Part shown: positions 1 through 8,385 of the stretch, in pieces | Layout: every line of letters begins with the position of its first letter | Numbering within the stretch: position 1 is the stretch's first letter | Origin: Sanguibacter gelidistatuariae | GTDB taxonomy: Bacteria; Actinomycetota; Actinomycetes; Actinomycetales; Cellulomonadaceae | DNA length: 64,000 nt | Direction: 5' to 3' | Assembly (NCBI RefSeq): GCF_900096585.1 | Contig: NZ_FMYH01000001.1 | Coordinates: 248,001-312,000, forward strand | Made by a program: the position numbers and the translations under genes | Notes under the pieces: generated by a model | Seen by the model: only the letters and a program-made list of their open reading frames with translations | Told to the model about the DNA's origin: nothing | The model's database searches: none

Positions 1-194
1 CCCGAACCGACCGGGCCGCCGATGCCCACCCGGAGGGCGCGCTTCGCGTTCGGCGGCAAAGGAGTCTGTTCGTCGACATGGACGTGCTCGGGGGCCGCCC
101 TCAGGGTGTTCGCGCCTTCCGTGCTCGATTCGAGCGCATATGCGGTGCCGTGGTTGTGGTCGTGGCCGTCGTGGTCGTGAGCGTTAACTGGCAA
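1..194 (-). CDS. ureG: Urease accessory GTPase UreG, N-terminal part (runs off left edge)
   Basis: UreG is the SIMIBI-class GTPase that drives nickel delivery to apo-urease. Only about 64 codons lie in the window, reading into the P-loop GGPVGSG at the edge. The N-terminus is His/Asp rich (HDHDGHDHNH), a nickel-binding extension seen in many UreG/HypB proteins. The only in-frame start after the upstream stop is TTG at 194, preceded by a good ribosome-binding site (GGGAGGT, about 7 bases away). It overlaps the end of ureF by 11 bases, so translation is probably coupled. No ATG or GTG is available in frame. Confidence 0.9.
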   Translation of the reverse strand, partial: MPVNAHDHDGHDHNHGTAYALESSTEGANTLRAAPEHVHVDEQTPLPPNAKRALRVGIGGPVGS

Positions 195-903
195 AGAGTC
201 TTACCTCCCAGGTTGCATGAGCTTCGGCGGATATGTCGAGCAGGTAGCCGGCGCGGGCCGGGAGGTCTTCCGGGGGTGACGCGGCGTATGCGGCCCCGTC
301 GGCCGCCACCCGCCCCACCTCGTCGCTGAGACGGGCAAGAGTCGCATTGACGTCGAAGGGATCGAGGCCCAGCAGCCGGACCGACGCCGTCGCCGGACCT
401 GCGATCGACTCTTGGGCCGCCGCGACCGCGCAGATCTCGGGACTCAGGCCGGCGGCGGCCGCGACGGCTCCGAAGGCGATCGGCTGGTGCAGCCCGGCGC
501 CCGGCACCTTCGCGAGGCGTTCGAGAGCCTCGGACGGCCAGACTCGGCGCGCGACCCGGATGACCTGCCGGCCGAGCCTGCGCGAGACGACACGCAGGAC
601 CGGCGAGGGCGTCCGGGCGGAGAGCTCCTGGTCGTAGCGGTCGAGTCGGTCCCCGACGTCTGACCCGCCCGTGACCTCGATCGACCGGGCGAACGCGTGG
701 CACGACGCGGAGCTGAAGGCGGCCGCGAGGAGCCCCGCCGTGTGCAGGCGACCGAGCAGGAACTGTTCCAGCGCGTCGACGTCGTCGATCCCCTCTCGCT
801 GCGCGGCGGCTTCAAAACCTCCCGAGTGTGCATGCCCACCGGCCGGGAAACGGCCGTCGGCCAGGAGCAGCAGGGCCGGCAGGGTGCGGGCGGTGGGCTG
901 CAT
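184..903 (-). CDS. ureF: Urease accessory protein UreF
   Basis: This 239-residue protein has the usual UreF length and the N-terminal signature LLLADGRFPAGGHAHSGG. The AlaVal-rich helical middle contains GLHQPIAFGAVAAAAGLS, which matches the UreF core. UreF bridges UreD and UreG in the complex that inserts nickel and carbamylates the active-site lysine of UreC. The start ATG at 903 shares a base with the ureC stop (TGATG), and the stop overlaps ureG. The order is therefore a tightly coupled ureA-B-C-F-G operon; ureD would be expected beyond the left edge. Confidence 0.93.
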   Translation of the reverse strand: MQPTARTLPALLLLADGRFPAGGHAHSGGFEAAAQREGIDDVDALEQFLLGRLHTAGLLAAAFSSASCHAFARSIEVTGGSDVGDRLDRYDQELSARTPSPVLRVVSRRLGRQVIRVARRVWPSEALERLAKVPGAGLHQPIAFGAVAAAAGLSPEICAVAAAQESIAGPATASVRLLGLDPFDVNATLARLSDEVGRVAADGAAYAASPPEDLPARAGYLLDISAEAHATWEVRLFAS

Positions 904-2612
904 CAGAAGAGGAAATAGCGTCGGGCCATCGGCAGGTCGTCGGCGGGTTCATGGTCGATGAGCTCGCCGTCGACTTTCACGGCGTAGGTGTCCGGGTTGA
1001 CCTCGATCCTTGGCATCGCCGTATTCTCGGGCATGTCCATCTTGGTGAGCCTGCGGGTGTTCTGGATGGCCACCAGCTTGCGGTCGATGTTGAGCCGCTC
1101 AGCGAGGTTGTCCTCGATGGCCACCTCGGAGACGAAGGCGACGCTGGTAGCTGCCGCCGCTCGCGTGTGCGCGTTGAAACCGAGCCGCTCCCGGACGGGC
1201 TGCGGGGTCGGGATGGAGGCGTTCGGGTCCCCGAGAGCCGCGACCGCGGCGACTCCTCCCTTGAACACGACGGTCGGCCTGACGCCGAAGAGGGCGGGTT
1301 GCCACAGCACCAGGTCGGCCATCTTGCCGACCTCGATCGAGCCGACCTCGCGGTCGAGCCCGTGTGCGATGGCGGGGCAGATCGTGTACTTCGCCACGTA
1401 CCGGCGGGCCCGCAGGTTGTCGTTGGCTCCGTCGCCGGGGAGGGAACCTCTGATCTTCTTCATCTGATGAGCCGTCTGCCACGTCCGGATGACCACTTCA
1501 CCCACCCGCCCCATGGCCTGGGCGTCGGAGGACATGATCGAGAGCGCCCCGAGGTCCTGGAGGACGTCCTCGGCCGCGATCGTCCCGGCGCGCACGCGGC
1601 TCTCCGCGAATGCCAGGTCATTGGGGATCTGCGGGTTCAGGTGGTGGGCGACCATGACCATGTCGAGATGCTCATCGACCGTGTTGACCGTGAACGGACG
1701 GGTCGGGTTGGTCGACGCCGGCAGCACGTTCAGCTCGCTGGCGATCCGGATGATGTCCGGAGCGTGCCCGCCCCCCGCCCCTTCCGTGTGGTACGAGTGG
1801 AACGTGCGGCCGTTGACCGCGGCGAGCATGTCCTCGACGAAGCCCGCCTCGTTCAGGGTGTCGGAGTGGATCGCGACCTGGACACCGGACTCGTCGGCGA
1901 CACCTAGTGCGGCATCGATCACCGCGGGGGTGGCACCCCAGTCCTCATGGACCTTGAATCCTCCGACGCCGCCCCGGAGCTGCTCCCACAGGGCCTCCCT
2001 GGAGACGGTGTTGCCTCGTCCAAGGAAGAGGACGTTGATGGGCCACGGGTCGAATCCTTCGAGCATCCGCTGCATCCACCATGCCCCGGGGGTCGTCAGC
2101 GTGGCCTTGGACCCCTCGGTCGGCCCGGTCCCGCCCCCGACGACCGTCGTCGTCCCGCTCGCCAGGGCGACCTCGAGCAGGTCAGGACCGACGAAGTGCA
2201 CATGGGTGTCGACCGTGCCCGCGGTCATGATCAGCCCGTTCCCGGCCATGATCTCGGTCGACGGGCCGATCACGAGATCGGGGTGGATCCCGTTCATGGT
2301 GTCGGGGTTTCCGGCCTTCCCCAGCGCCACGATGCGGCCGTCTCGGATACCGACGTCGGCCTTGATGACGCCCCAGTGGTCGAGGATGACCGCACCCGTG
2401 ATGACCAGGTCCGGCGTTCCTTCGGCGCGGGTGGCGGAGGACTGTCCCATGGACTCACGGATGGACTTTCCGCCTCCGAAGACCGCTTCGTCGCCGCCGA
2501 AGCCGAGGTCCTTCTCGACCTCGATGACGAGGTTCGTGTCGGCAAGCCGAATCCGATCACCCGTGGTGGGGCCGAACGAGGCCACGTACTCAGAACGAGA
2601 GAACCTAGCCAT
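903..2612 (-). CDS. ureC: Urease alpha subunit UreC (catalytic, nickel-binding)
   Basis: This 569-residue subunit hydrolyses urea to ammonia and carbamate in the cytoplasm. I chose the ATG at 2612 ([10 protein letters not shown]), which has a GGTGAG site upstream and overlaps the ureB stop by 8 bases; an upstream in-frame extension of 17 codons is unlikely. The nickel ligands are all visible at a constant offset of +3 from the Klebsiella numbering: His137 and His139 (THVHF), the carbamylated Lys220 ([10 protein letters not shown]), His249 (IHSD), His275 ([12 protein letters not shown]) and Asp363 (SSDAQAMGR). The mobile-flap cysteine (Cys319 in Klebsiella, MVCHHL) is replaced by Ala322 (MVAHHLNP), while the adjacent catalytic His323 is kept. 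Confidence 0.97.
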   Translation of the reverse strand: MARFSRSEYVASFGPTTGDRIRLADTNLVIEVEKDLGFGGDEAVFGGGKSIRESMGQSSATRAEGTPDLVITGAVILDHWGVIKADVGIRDGRIVALGKAGNPDTMNGIHPDLVIGPSTEIMAGNGLIMTAGTVDTHVHFVGPDLLEVALASGTTTVVGGGTGPTEGSKATLTTPGAWWMQRMLEGFDPWPINVLFLGRGNTVSREALWEQLRGGVGGFKVHEDWGATPAVIDAALGVADESGVQVAIHSDTLNEAGFVEDMLAAVNGRTFHSYHTEGAGGGHAPDIIRIASELNVLPASTNPTRPFTVNTVDEHLDMVMVAHHLNPQIPNDLAFAESRVRAGTIAAEDVLQDLGALSIMSSDAQAMGRVGEVVIRTWQTAHQMKKIRGSLPGDGANDNLRARRYVAKYTICPAIAHGLDREVGSIEVGKMADLVLWQPALFGVRPTVVFKGGVAAVAALGDPNASIPTPQPVRERLGFNAHTRAAAATSVAFVSEVAIEDNLAERLNIDRKLVAIQNTRRLTKMDMPENTAMPRIEVNPDTYAVKVDGELIDHEPADDLPMARRYFLF

Positions 2613-3153
2613 CGAGCTCACCCCCGCACAGTCCCCGAAGCCCTTCGACGATTCTCCTGCCACCGATCGGAACGAGCTGGATCTCCTCGACTGCCCCCGG
2701 TTCGAATCGGGCCGAGCCTCCCGAGAGGATGTCCAGACGTTTGCCCCAGGCGGCTGCCCGGTCGAATGCCAGCCCGGCGTTGACCTCCGCGAAGTGGTAG
2801 TGGGACCCCACCTGGATGGGCCGGTCGGCTGTGTTCTCCACCCGCAAGGTCGTCACCTCGAGGCCGACGTTGATCTCGATGTCGCCCTCCGCCATGAGGA
2901 TCTCGCCGGGGATCATCGGATGTTCGGTCGGCGGCGCGGACGACTGCCGGACAGGCGCCTGTCGCCCGCCGCTCCCGGGCCGACGCGGCTCGCTCGGCCC
3001 GGACATGCCGGACGACCGGTGCGATCCCCTGTCGTCCGCGACGACGTCGGGGTACTCGCGCCCCGGCGCATCGGATGGGTGGATCGGCTTCGTCGGGTGG
3101 TCCTTGGGCGTGTGTGCCGCGCTCTCGAACGGGTTCTTCTCGTCGTTCGTCAC
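2605..3153 (-). CDS. ureB: Urease beta subunit UreB with N-terminal extension
   Basis: The C-terminal 103 residues, from [12 protein letters not shown] onward, are a complete UreB with [10 protein letters not shown] and the FEPG turn. Ahead of it lie 79 extra residues rich in Pro, Ser, Asp and Arg with no recognisable domain. The start used here is GTG at 3153, which overlaps the ureA stop (GTGA), so coupled translation favours the long form. The internal ATG at 2916 would give the standard short UreB but has no clear ribosome-binding site. The extended segment could be a disordered tail on the (alpha-beta-gamma)3 trimer, or may not be translated. Confidence 0.9.
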   Translation of the reverse strand: MTNDEKNPFESAAHTPKDHPTKPIHPSDAPGREYPDVVADDRGSHRSSGMSGPSEPRRPGSGGRQAPVRQSSAPPTEHPMIPGEILMAEGDIEINVGLEVTTLRVENTADRPIQVGSHYHFAEVNAGLAFDRAAAWGKRLDILSGGSARFEPGAVEEIQLVPIGGRRIVEGLRGLCGGELDG

Positions 3154-3452
3154 TGCAGAGGTCCCGTCACGGTCACGAGCTTGGTGCCGTCCGGGAACGT
3201 CGCTTCGACCTGCACCTGGGCGAGCATCTCCGGGATCCCCTCCAGCACGTCGTCACGAGTGAGCACGCATCTGCCCTTCTCCATCAGGTCCGCCACGCGT
3301 TCCCCGTCACGCGCACCTTCGAGGAGGAAGGCCGTGATGATCGCGGTGGCCTCCGGGAGGTTCAGCTTCAGTCCCCGGGCCTTTCGTTCCAACGCCAGCT
3401 TTGCCGCCGTGTAGACCATCAGCCGTTCTTGCTCGTAGAGGCTCAGGAACAT
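3150..3452 (-). CDS. ureA: Urease gamma subunit UreA
   Basis: This 100-residue protein has the normal UreA length. It contains [20 protein letters not shown] and [20 protein letters not shown], followed by the conserved [20 protein letters not shown] segment. It is the small structural subunit that assembles with UreB and UreC. It is the first gene of the operon, with a GGGAG site about 6 bases before the ATG at 3452. The stop overlaps the ureB GTG. Confidence 0.96.
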   Translation of the reverse strand: MFLSLYEQERLMVYTAAKLALERKARGLKLNLPEATAIITAFLLEGARDGERVADLMEKGRCVLTRDDVLEGIPEMLAQVQVEATFPDGTKLVTVTGPLQ

Positions 3453-3754
3453 GCGAATCTCCCATCCGATCAGTCGTCGAAGGAATCAGGTCGAGCACGG
3501 GCCAGCAGGTGTCGTCCGAGTCGGTTCAGGCCGGTGCGGCAGCTGCGCGTCAGCGCCCGCGGGGCTGGCTGCGTAGGGCGACGTCACCGTGGATGACTCC
3601 GACCTCTCGATTCTCCGTCGGGCGAAGTGATTGCGCGCGGTGACCGGCGGCGAGGGGACACGGGAATGCTGCCTCCGACGGGACCAAGGCCCCGCCGCAA
3701 CCGCTTTCACGCAGGCGACGATGAATTCATCGGATCGACCTCACGGAGGACATC
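3453..3754. promoter_or_regulatory. Divergent intergenic region between ureA and the SDR gene
   Basis: The 302 bases contain no convincing ORF. They must carry the urease promoter (minus strand) and the promoter of the SDR gene (plus strand); the strong GGAGG just before 3755 serves the latter. I could not identify a nickel- or nitrogen-regulator box with confidence. Confidence 0.4.
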
Positions 3755-4747
3755 ATGACCAGGGCACTTGTCGTCGGCGGCACCGGACTGCTCGGCTTCC
3801 ACACCACCCTCGAGCTGCTCGCGCGAGGCTACGAGGTGACGTCGCTGTCACTGCCACCCATGCCTGTGGACGACCTCTTCCCGGCCGACGTCGAGAACAT
3901 CCTGGCCGACATCACCGCGCTCACCGACGCCGAGCTCAGCGCGATCCTCGCCGGCAAGCACGCGATCATCTATGCCGCAGGAGCCGACGAGCGGATCACC
4001 CCGCCCGCCCCCGCCGCCCGCTTCTTCTACGAACAGAACGTCCTGCCGGTCCAGCGCATCGTGCGTCTGGCCCGCGCGGCCGGCGTCAAGAAGTTCGTGC
4101 TCTTCAACAGCTACACCGCGGAGTTTGCCGAGCTGTGGCCAGACCTCGGCTACCGCACCCACAACGGCTACCCGCGCACCCGCCTGGCCCAGGAGGAGAT
4201 CGCCTACCTCGAGGGCGACGGCGCCATGGACGTCACGTCGCTGCGCCTGCCGTACATCTTCGGCACTATGCCCGGCCGCACGCCCCTCTGGCAGATGTTT
4301 ATCGACATCGTCCGAGGTCAGCGCGACATGGTCGCTGTGCAGCAGGGGTCGACGTCGTCGGTCACGGTCACCCAGGTGGCCCAGGCCGCGGTCGGCGCGA
4401 TGGAGCAGGGCGCGCACGGCGGGCGCTACCCGATCAACGGCTACGACCTCAGCTACGTCGAGTTCCACCGCCTCGTCTGCGAGGCCCTGGGCCGCGATCC
4501 GGGCGCCGTGACCTGCGTGCCCTTCGAGGCCCTCGCCCCGACCATGGCGAAGCTCGACGCCGAGGCCGCGGCGACCGGCGTCGAGCACGGCATCCACATG
4601 CTCGACGCCGCGCGCTTCAGCGAGCGCCACGCGGTCAGCGACCCGGCCCCCACCATGGCCGCCCTCGGCTACCTGCCCGACGACGTCCCAGCCGCCATCC
4701 GCGAGACCCTCGCCTACTGCCTCGCCCGCGAGGCGAAGGTCGGCTGA
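3755..4747 (+). CDS. NAD(P)-dependent epimerase/dehydratase-like SDR
   Basis: This 330-residue extended short-chain dehydrogenase starts with the Rossmann motif VVGGTGLLGFH and continues with the usual Asp/Ile turn (ADITALTD) and a LFNSYTAEF strand. In place of the catalytic Tyr-x-x-x-Lys it has YPRTR (in GYPRTRLAQEE), so lysine is replaced by arginine. An atypical reductase or an NmrA-like NAD(P) sensor is therefore possible. A GGAGG site lies 5 to 6 bases before the ATG. It is a single gene ending in front of the large inverted repeat at 4796. The substrate is unknown. Confidence 0.8.
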   Translation: MTRALVVGGTGLLGFHTTLELLARGYEVTSLSLPPMPVDDLFPADVENILADITALTDAELSAILAGKHAIIYAAGADERITPPAPAARFFYEQNVLPVQRIVRLARAAGVKKFVLFNSYTAEFAELWPDLGYRTHNGYPRTRLAQEEIAYLEGDGAMDVTSLRLPYIFGTMPGRTPLWQMFIDIVRGQRDMVAVQQGSTSSVTVTQVAQAAVGAMEQGAHGGRYPINGYDLSYVEFHRLVCEALGRDPGAVTCVPFEALAPTMAKLDAEAAATGVEHGIHMLDAARFSERHAVSDPAPTMAALGYLPDDVPAAIRETLAYCLAREAKVG

Positions 4748-4795
4748 ACCCGGCCGCCCGGCCGGTCAGGCCACCCCGACCCCGGCTCCCCAACA

Positions 4796-4869
4796 CGTAC
4801 GGGGCGTGCTCTTGACTACGGAACGTGCGTTCAAACGCACGCCCTGGAGTCAAGAGCACGCCCCGTACG
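4796..4869. repeat. Long nested inverted repeat (element A), probable bidirectional terminator
   Basis: The arms 4796-4817 and 4848-4869 are perfectly complementary over 22 bp. The interior contains a second perfect hairpin (CGTGCGTT at 4824-4831 with AACGCACG at 4834-4841). It sits between two converging genes. It has no U-tract, but stems of this strength terminate in GC-rich actinobacteria. Its layout (GTGC, an 8-base word, then AC-rich bases) resembles the elements at 7087, 19792 and 21672. Confidence 0.75.
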
Positions 4870-4904
4870 GAGGCGCCGCACTAGCTGGCCGAGCCGGTCC
4901 GGTC

Positions 4905-5891
4905 CTAGTTGACGTCCCGGCGGCGGAACACGAGCGCGGCCACGGCGACCACCACAACGAGCACGACCGAGAGGGTCACCACGCCGTTGGTGAGGGAGAC
5001 TGTCTTCTCGATGCCGTGGCAGACCTGTCCGGTCGGGCCCGACTCGCAGACAGTCTCCCAATATGAGGTGCCGTTGCTGAGGACCGCTTGAAGATTGAGC
5101 TGGAGCAGCCACGGCCGCAGCCCTTCGAAGGTGTTCCCGAGGATTCCCTCGACGACAATCGCGTACCCGACGAGGATCCCGACGGCGGCCGCGGTGTGCC
5201 GCACGATCGTCCCGACCGCGACGCCGAGCATCGCAAATCCGATCGTCAAGAGCAGGAGTCGGATCCCGCCGGCTCCGACGTCCCTCCAGATCTCACCGGT
5301 CATCGTCCCGACGTTGTCATTCAGGGAGTAGGCCAACCACGTCCCGCCGACCATGATCGCACCCGTGACCAGGGCGATCGGTATCACCGCGATTCCCGAC
5401 GCGCCCACCTTGGTCCCGTAGACCCTTCCTCGACGCGGCTCGAAGGTGAGCCAGTTGCCGATCGCTCCGCTGGAGAACTCGGCGGCGATGAAGCTCACGC
5501 CCATCGCGAAGGCTCCGAAGACCATCAGCAGTCCGTAGTCAGGGAGGACCCGATCCGCCCTCTCAGCAAAGGGCGTCGGACCGTACATCCAGCTCTCGAT
5601 GTCCCCGGGACCGCCCTGCTCACAGCCGTAGTCGACATCCGGGCTAGTTTCCTGGTCGGCGGCCTCCTGCTCCTTGCAGGAGGCGATGTACTCGTCCTTG
5701 TTCTCGTCCCAGTCCTTGACGGAGGCGTCGTACTGCGCCTGGATCTGGGCCTTCTCGACGTCGGAGAGCGGTACGGAGGTGCGCCAGGAGCCGTAGAGCA
5801 TCACCAGGATGACCCCGAGTATCCCGAGCACGGCCAGCTGGTTGATCCGACGACTCCGAAAGCGGGTCAGCTCGACCCTGAACAGGCGCAT
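4905..5891 (-). CDS. ABC-2 type transporter permease
   Basis: This protein of about 328 residues begins RLFRVELTRFRSRR and then has a first membrane segment (INQLAVLGILGVILVMLYG). A roughly 100-residue extracytoplasmic loop carries two spaced cysteines and acidic residues, and several further membrane helices follow. The protein ends VFRRRDVN. It is the membrane partner of the ATPase immediately upstream, with which it overlaps (TGATG). An alternative GTG start lies one codon earlier, at 5894, with slightly better spacing from an AGGGAG site. The substrate is unknown; ABC-2 exporters of this size move drugs, lipids or peptides. Confidence 0.85.
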   Translation of the reverse strand: MRLFRVELTRFRSRRINQLAVLGILGVILVMLYGSWRTSVPLSDVEKAQIQAQYDASVKDWDENKDEYIASCKEQEAADQETSPDVDYGCEQGGPGDIESWMYGPTPFAERADRVLPDYGLLMVFGAFAMGVSFIAAEFSSGAIGNWLTFEPRRGRVYGTKVGASGIAVIPIALVTGAIMVGGTWLAYSLNDNVGTMTGEIWRDVGAGGIRLLLLTIGFAMLGVAVGTIVRHTAAAVGILVGYAIVVEGILGNTFEGLRPWLLQLNLQAVLSNGTSYWETVCESGPTGQVCHGIEKTVSLTNGVVTLSVVLVVVVAVAALVFRRRDVN

Positions 5892-6919
5892 CACTTCGTC
5901 TCTCCCTTACGCGAGCGGCGGCTGGGTCCAGCGCCGGCGAGGACGGCGTCGTCCGGGGTGACGATGTGCGTCCCCGGCCCCTGACCGGCGGTGAGCTCAA
6001 GGAACACCGACTCGAGCCCGGCGCGCACGGGCACCAGCTCGTTGACGTAGAGCTCGTGGTGGGCGAGCCGCCGGGTGATGTCGGCGGGGTTCGCCGCGCC
6101 GTCGACCAGGAGCAGGCCGCCCTCGGCGCGGACCGTGAGCCCGGCCTCGAGGAGGACCTGGCGGGCGGTGATCGGATCGGCGACGCCGACCCGGACGGTC
6201 GTCGTCGTGCCGGCGATGAGGTCGGCGACGCGGCCGCTCGCGAGGAGCGTGCCGCGGCCGATGATCGAGACCGTGTCGGCCACCTGCTCGACCTCGGCGA
6301 GGATGTGGCTGCTCACCAGGACGGTCTTGCCGCGCTCGGCGAGGGAGCGCATGGTCGTGCGGATCTCGCGGATGCCCGCGGGGTCGAGGCCGTTGGTCGG
6401 CTCGTCGAAGATCAGCAGGTCCGGGTCCTTGAGCAACGTCGCGGCGATGGCCAGGCGCTGCTTCATGCCGAGGGAGTACGTGCGGAACTTGTCCTTGGCG
6501 CGGTCGGTCAGGCCGACTTCCTCGAGCACCTTGGAGACGTCGGATGCCGAGACGCCGATCGCCCCGGCGAGCAGGTCGAGGTTCTTGCGGGCGGAGAAGT
6601 TCGGGAAGAACTTGGGCTGCTCGACGATCGCGCCGATCCGGGCGACGACGTCGGGCAGCGCCTCGGGCACGGTCTGGCCGAAGATCGTCATGGTCCCGGA
6701 GTCCGCGCGGATGAGGCCGAGCAGCATCCGGATGGACGTCGTCTTGCCGGAGCCGTTGGGGCCGAGGAAGCCGTGCACGCCGCCGAGCGGCACGTCGAGG
6801 TCGAGTCCCTGCACGGCGACTTGGCGGCCGTGCCGAGTGCGGTAGGTCTTGCGGAGACCGCGCGTGCTGACCGCGAGCGAGGCCGGGTCGACGTCGGGTG
6901 GAGCGATTGCAGTTGTCAT
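5891..6919 (-). CDS. ABC transporter ATP-binding protein (ABC-2 exporter)
   Basis: This 342-residue ATPase has Walker A GPNGSGKTTS, signature YSLGMKQRLAIA, Walker B LLIFDEPTNGLDP and the H-loop SSHIL. A C-terminal region of about 100 residues follows the nucleotide-binding domain, as in the CcmA/DrrA-like group. I chose ATG 6919 (MTTAIAPPD) because GGGGA lies 5 bases upstream. The two-gene ATPase-permease operon runs on the minus strand, away from the inverted repeat at 7087. Confidence 0.92.
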   Translation of the reverse strand: MTTAIAPPDVDPASLAVSTRGLRKTYRTRHGRQVAVQGLDLDVPLGGVHGFLGPNGSGKTTSIRMLLGLIRADSGTMTIFGQTVPEALPDVVARIGAIVEQPKFFPNFSARKNLDLLAGAIGVSASDVSKVLEEVGLTDRAKDKFRTYSLGMKQRLAIAATLLKDPDLLIFDEPTNGLDPAGIREIRTTMRSLAERGKTVLVSSHILAEVEQVADTVSIIGRGTLLASGRVADLIAGTTTTVRVGVADPITARQVLLEAGLTVRAEGGLLLVDGAANPADITRRLAHHELYVNELVPVRAGLESVFLELTAGQGPGTHIVTPDDAVLAGAGPSRRSRKGETK

Positions 6920-7086
6920 ACGTATCCCCAGATCACACCGTTGGGCGAGGGCCTTCGCACGCCGCATCGACGCGCCACGGGGAGCCTATAGGTCCCACTT
7001 CGCCCGCGTCTGTAGTCCCACGGGTGGATATTCCTCTCCCCGCCTCCTCCTTTCCGCTAACCACCAACCCCGCCCCCCGCCCTTCC

Positions 7087-7148
7087 GCTGAGTGCACGAA
7101 ATAGCGCATGTCGCCCCGGCGTGTCGCGTATATCTTCGTGCACTCAGC
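7087..7148. repeat. Intergenic inverted repeat (element B)
   Basis: GCTGAGTGCACGAA (7087-7100) is perfectly complementary to 7135-7148. The inner part (ATAGCGCATGTCGCC against GGCGTGTCGCGTAT) is partly complementary. C-rich bases precede it and G-rich bases follow it, as in elements C and D. It sits in the 309-base gap between two divergent genes, so it is not placed to terminate either of them. Confidence 0.7.
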
Positions 7149-7181
7149 AGCCGAGTGGGGGTGTTGGTGGAGGCGAGGATT

Positions 7182-7195
7182 TGTTAGCGTTCACA
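7182..7195. promoter_or_regulatory. Candidate LacI-family operator upstream of the GH43 gene
   Basis: TGTTAGCGTTCACA is an imperfect palindrome around a central CG, with 5 of 7 pairs matching. It has the TGT..CG..ACA form typical of LacI-family sites in actinobacterial pentose and oligosaccharide genes. It lies 34 bases before the chosen start at 7229. No LacI gene is adjacent. Confidence 0.5.
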
Positions 7196-7228
7196 TCAGC
7201 CGGACGATCCGCAACCCTAGGACACCTC

Positions 7229-8344
7229 GTGACCCCCACCACGCCCACCCCCCTGCCCGACGACGCAGCCAGCCCCGCGCGCACCGCCGCCGGACCCGCA
7301 GACCCCGCCGGCGCTGTCGGCGCTGTCGGCGCCGTCAGCCCAACGGCCCCCGGCGCCGACACGGACTCCGGCTACGCCGGATACGTCATGGTCGCCCACT
7401 CCGACGAGACCCATGAGATCCACGCGATGCTCTCCGACGGCGCCGACCCGACGCGCTGGACGCCGCTCAACGGCGGCGACGGGATCGTCACGTCGACGAT
7501 GGGCGAGCGAGGCATCCGCGACCCGCACCTGGTTCGCTCCCCCGACGGCACGTTCTACCTGCTCGGGACGGACCTCGACATCCGCCGGACCGAGCGCCCC
7601 GGGCTGCACGGGAGCTTCTGGGACTGGTTGGGCCGCCACGGCAGCCGCAAGATCAACGTCTGGGAGTCCGCCGACCTGGTGACCTGGGGCCCGCAGCGCC
7701 AGGTCGAGATCTCCCCGCGCTCGGCCGGCATGGCCTGGGCGCCCAAGACCGTGTGGGACGCGGCCGCCGACGCGTTCCTGCTCATCTGGTCCGCGCGCAT
7801 CTACGCGCCCAACGACCCGGGCCACGACCGCGAGGGCCGGCACCGCCTGCTCGCCTGCCACACCCGCGACTTCACGACCTTCACCGAGCCGGTCGACTGG
7901 GGCCACCCCACGCTCTCCACGATCGACGCCCTCGTGATCGCGGTCGACGCCGCCGGGAACGCCGTCGCCCCTGGCGCCACCCCCGCCCACGGAGCGGTCA
8001 GCTACGTCCGCTTCGTCAAGGACGAGGCCGCCGGGATCGTCTTCGCCGAACGCTCCGACGACCTGCACGCCACGAACTGGGAGCCCGCCTCGACGTCCGT
8101 GACCGCGGGCACCGAGACCGGGATCGTCGAGGGTCCGCTGGCCTTCCAGTCCTTCACCGACGGCGAGTGGTACCTCTGGGTCGACGAGTACACCGGCGCC
8201 GACCGCGGCTACGTTCCCTTCCACGCGTCCTCCCCGGACGCCGAGCGCTGGGAACCGGTCGAGGGCTACTCCTTCCCCGGCAAGGTCAAGCACGGCACGG
8301 TCCTCCCGCTGACCTCGGCGGAATACGCGCGGCTGCGCGGCTGA
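7229..8344 (+). CDS. Glycoside hydrolase family 43-like five-bladed propeller protein
   Basis: The protein of about 371 residues has no signal peptide, so it is probably cytoplasmic. GIRDPHLVRSPDGTFYLLGT resembles the first propeller blade of GH43/GH62-type arabinosidases or xylosidases, in which the Asp of RDP acts as general base. IEGPLAF-like text (IVEGPLAFQSF) supplies a glutamate in the position of the general acid, and ESADLVTWGP/ERSDDLHATNW repeat the blade pattern. The start is uncertain: GTG 7229 has a TAGGAC site upstream. The N-terminal 40 residues are a Pro/Ala/Thr/Val-rich low-complexity stretch. Sugar specificity cannot be read from the sequence. Confidence 0.75.
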   Translation: MTPTTPTPLPDDAASPARTAAGPADPAGAVGAVGAVSPTAPGADTDSGYAGYVMVAHSDETHEIHAMLSDGADPTRWTPLNGGDGIVTSTMGERGIRDPHLVRSPDGTFYLLGTDLDIRRTERPGLHGSFWDWLGRHGSRKINVWESADLVTWGPQRQVEISPRSAGMAWAPKTVWDAAADAFLLIWSARIYAPNDPGHDREGRHRLLACHTRDFTTFTEPVDWGHPTLSTIDALVIAVDAAGNAVAPGATPAHGAVSYVRFVKDEAAGIVFAERSDDLHATNWEPASTSVTAGTETGIVEGPLAFQSFTDGEWYLWVDEYTGADRGYVPFHASSPDAERWEPVEGYSFPGKVKHGTVLPLTSAEYARLRG

Positions 8345-8373
8345 CCTGCGTAGCCGCCGGAGTCTGCGCCCTT

Positions 8374-8379
8374 TACTGT
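8374..8379 (+). promoter_or_regulatory. Putative -10 element for leaderless phosphatase mRNA
   Basis: TACTGT (TANNNT) is followed by six bases (TGGGCC) and then the GTG start at 8386. Transcription would begin at or next to the start codon. There is no ribosome-binding site in the interval. Confidence 0.5.
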
Positions 8380-8385
8380 TGGGCC

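Noticed and set aside
3631-4815. 394-codon plus-strand frame overlapping the SDR
   Set aside because: Arg/Pro-rich out-of-frame shadow; the SDR frame has the Rossmann motif and a good ribosome-binding site.
7753-8385. Extension of the phosphatase gene 211 codons upstream
   Set aside because: It would overlap the GH43 gene in another frame and encodes Arg/Pro-rich nonsense; the real protein begins at or after 8386.
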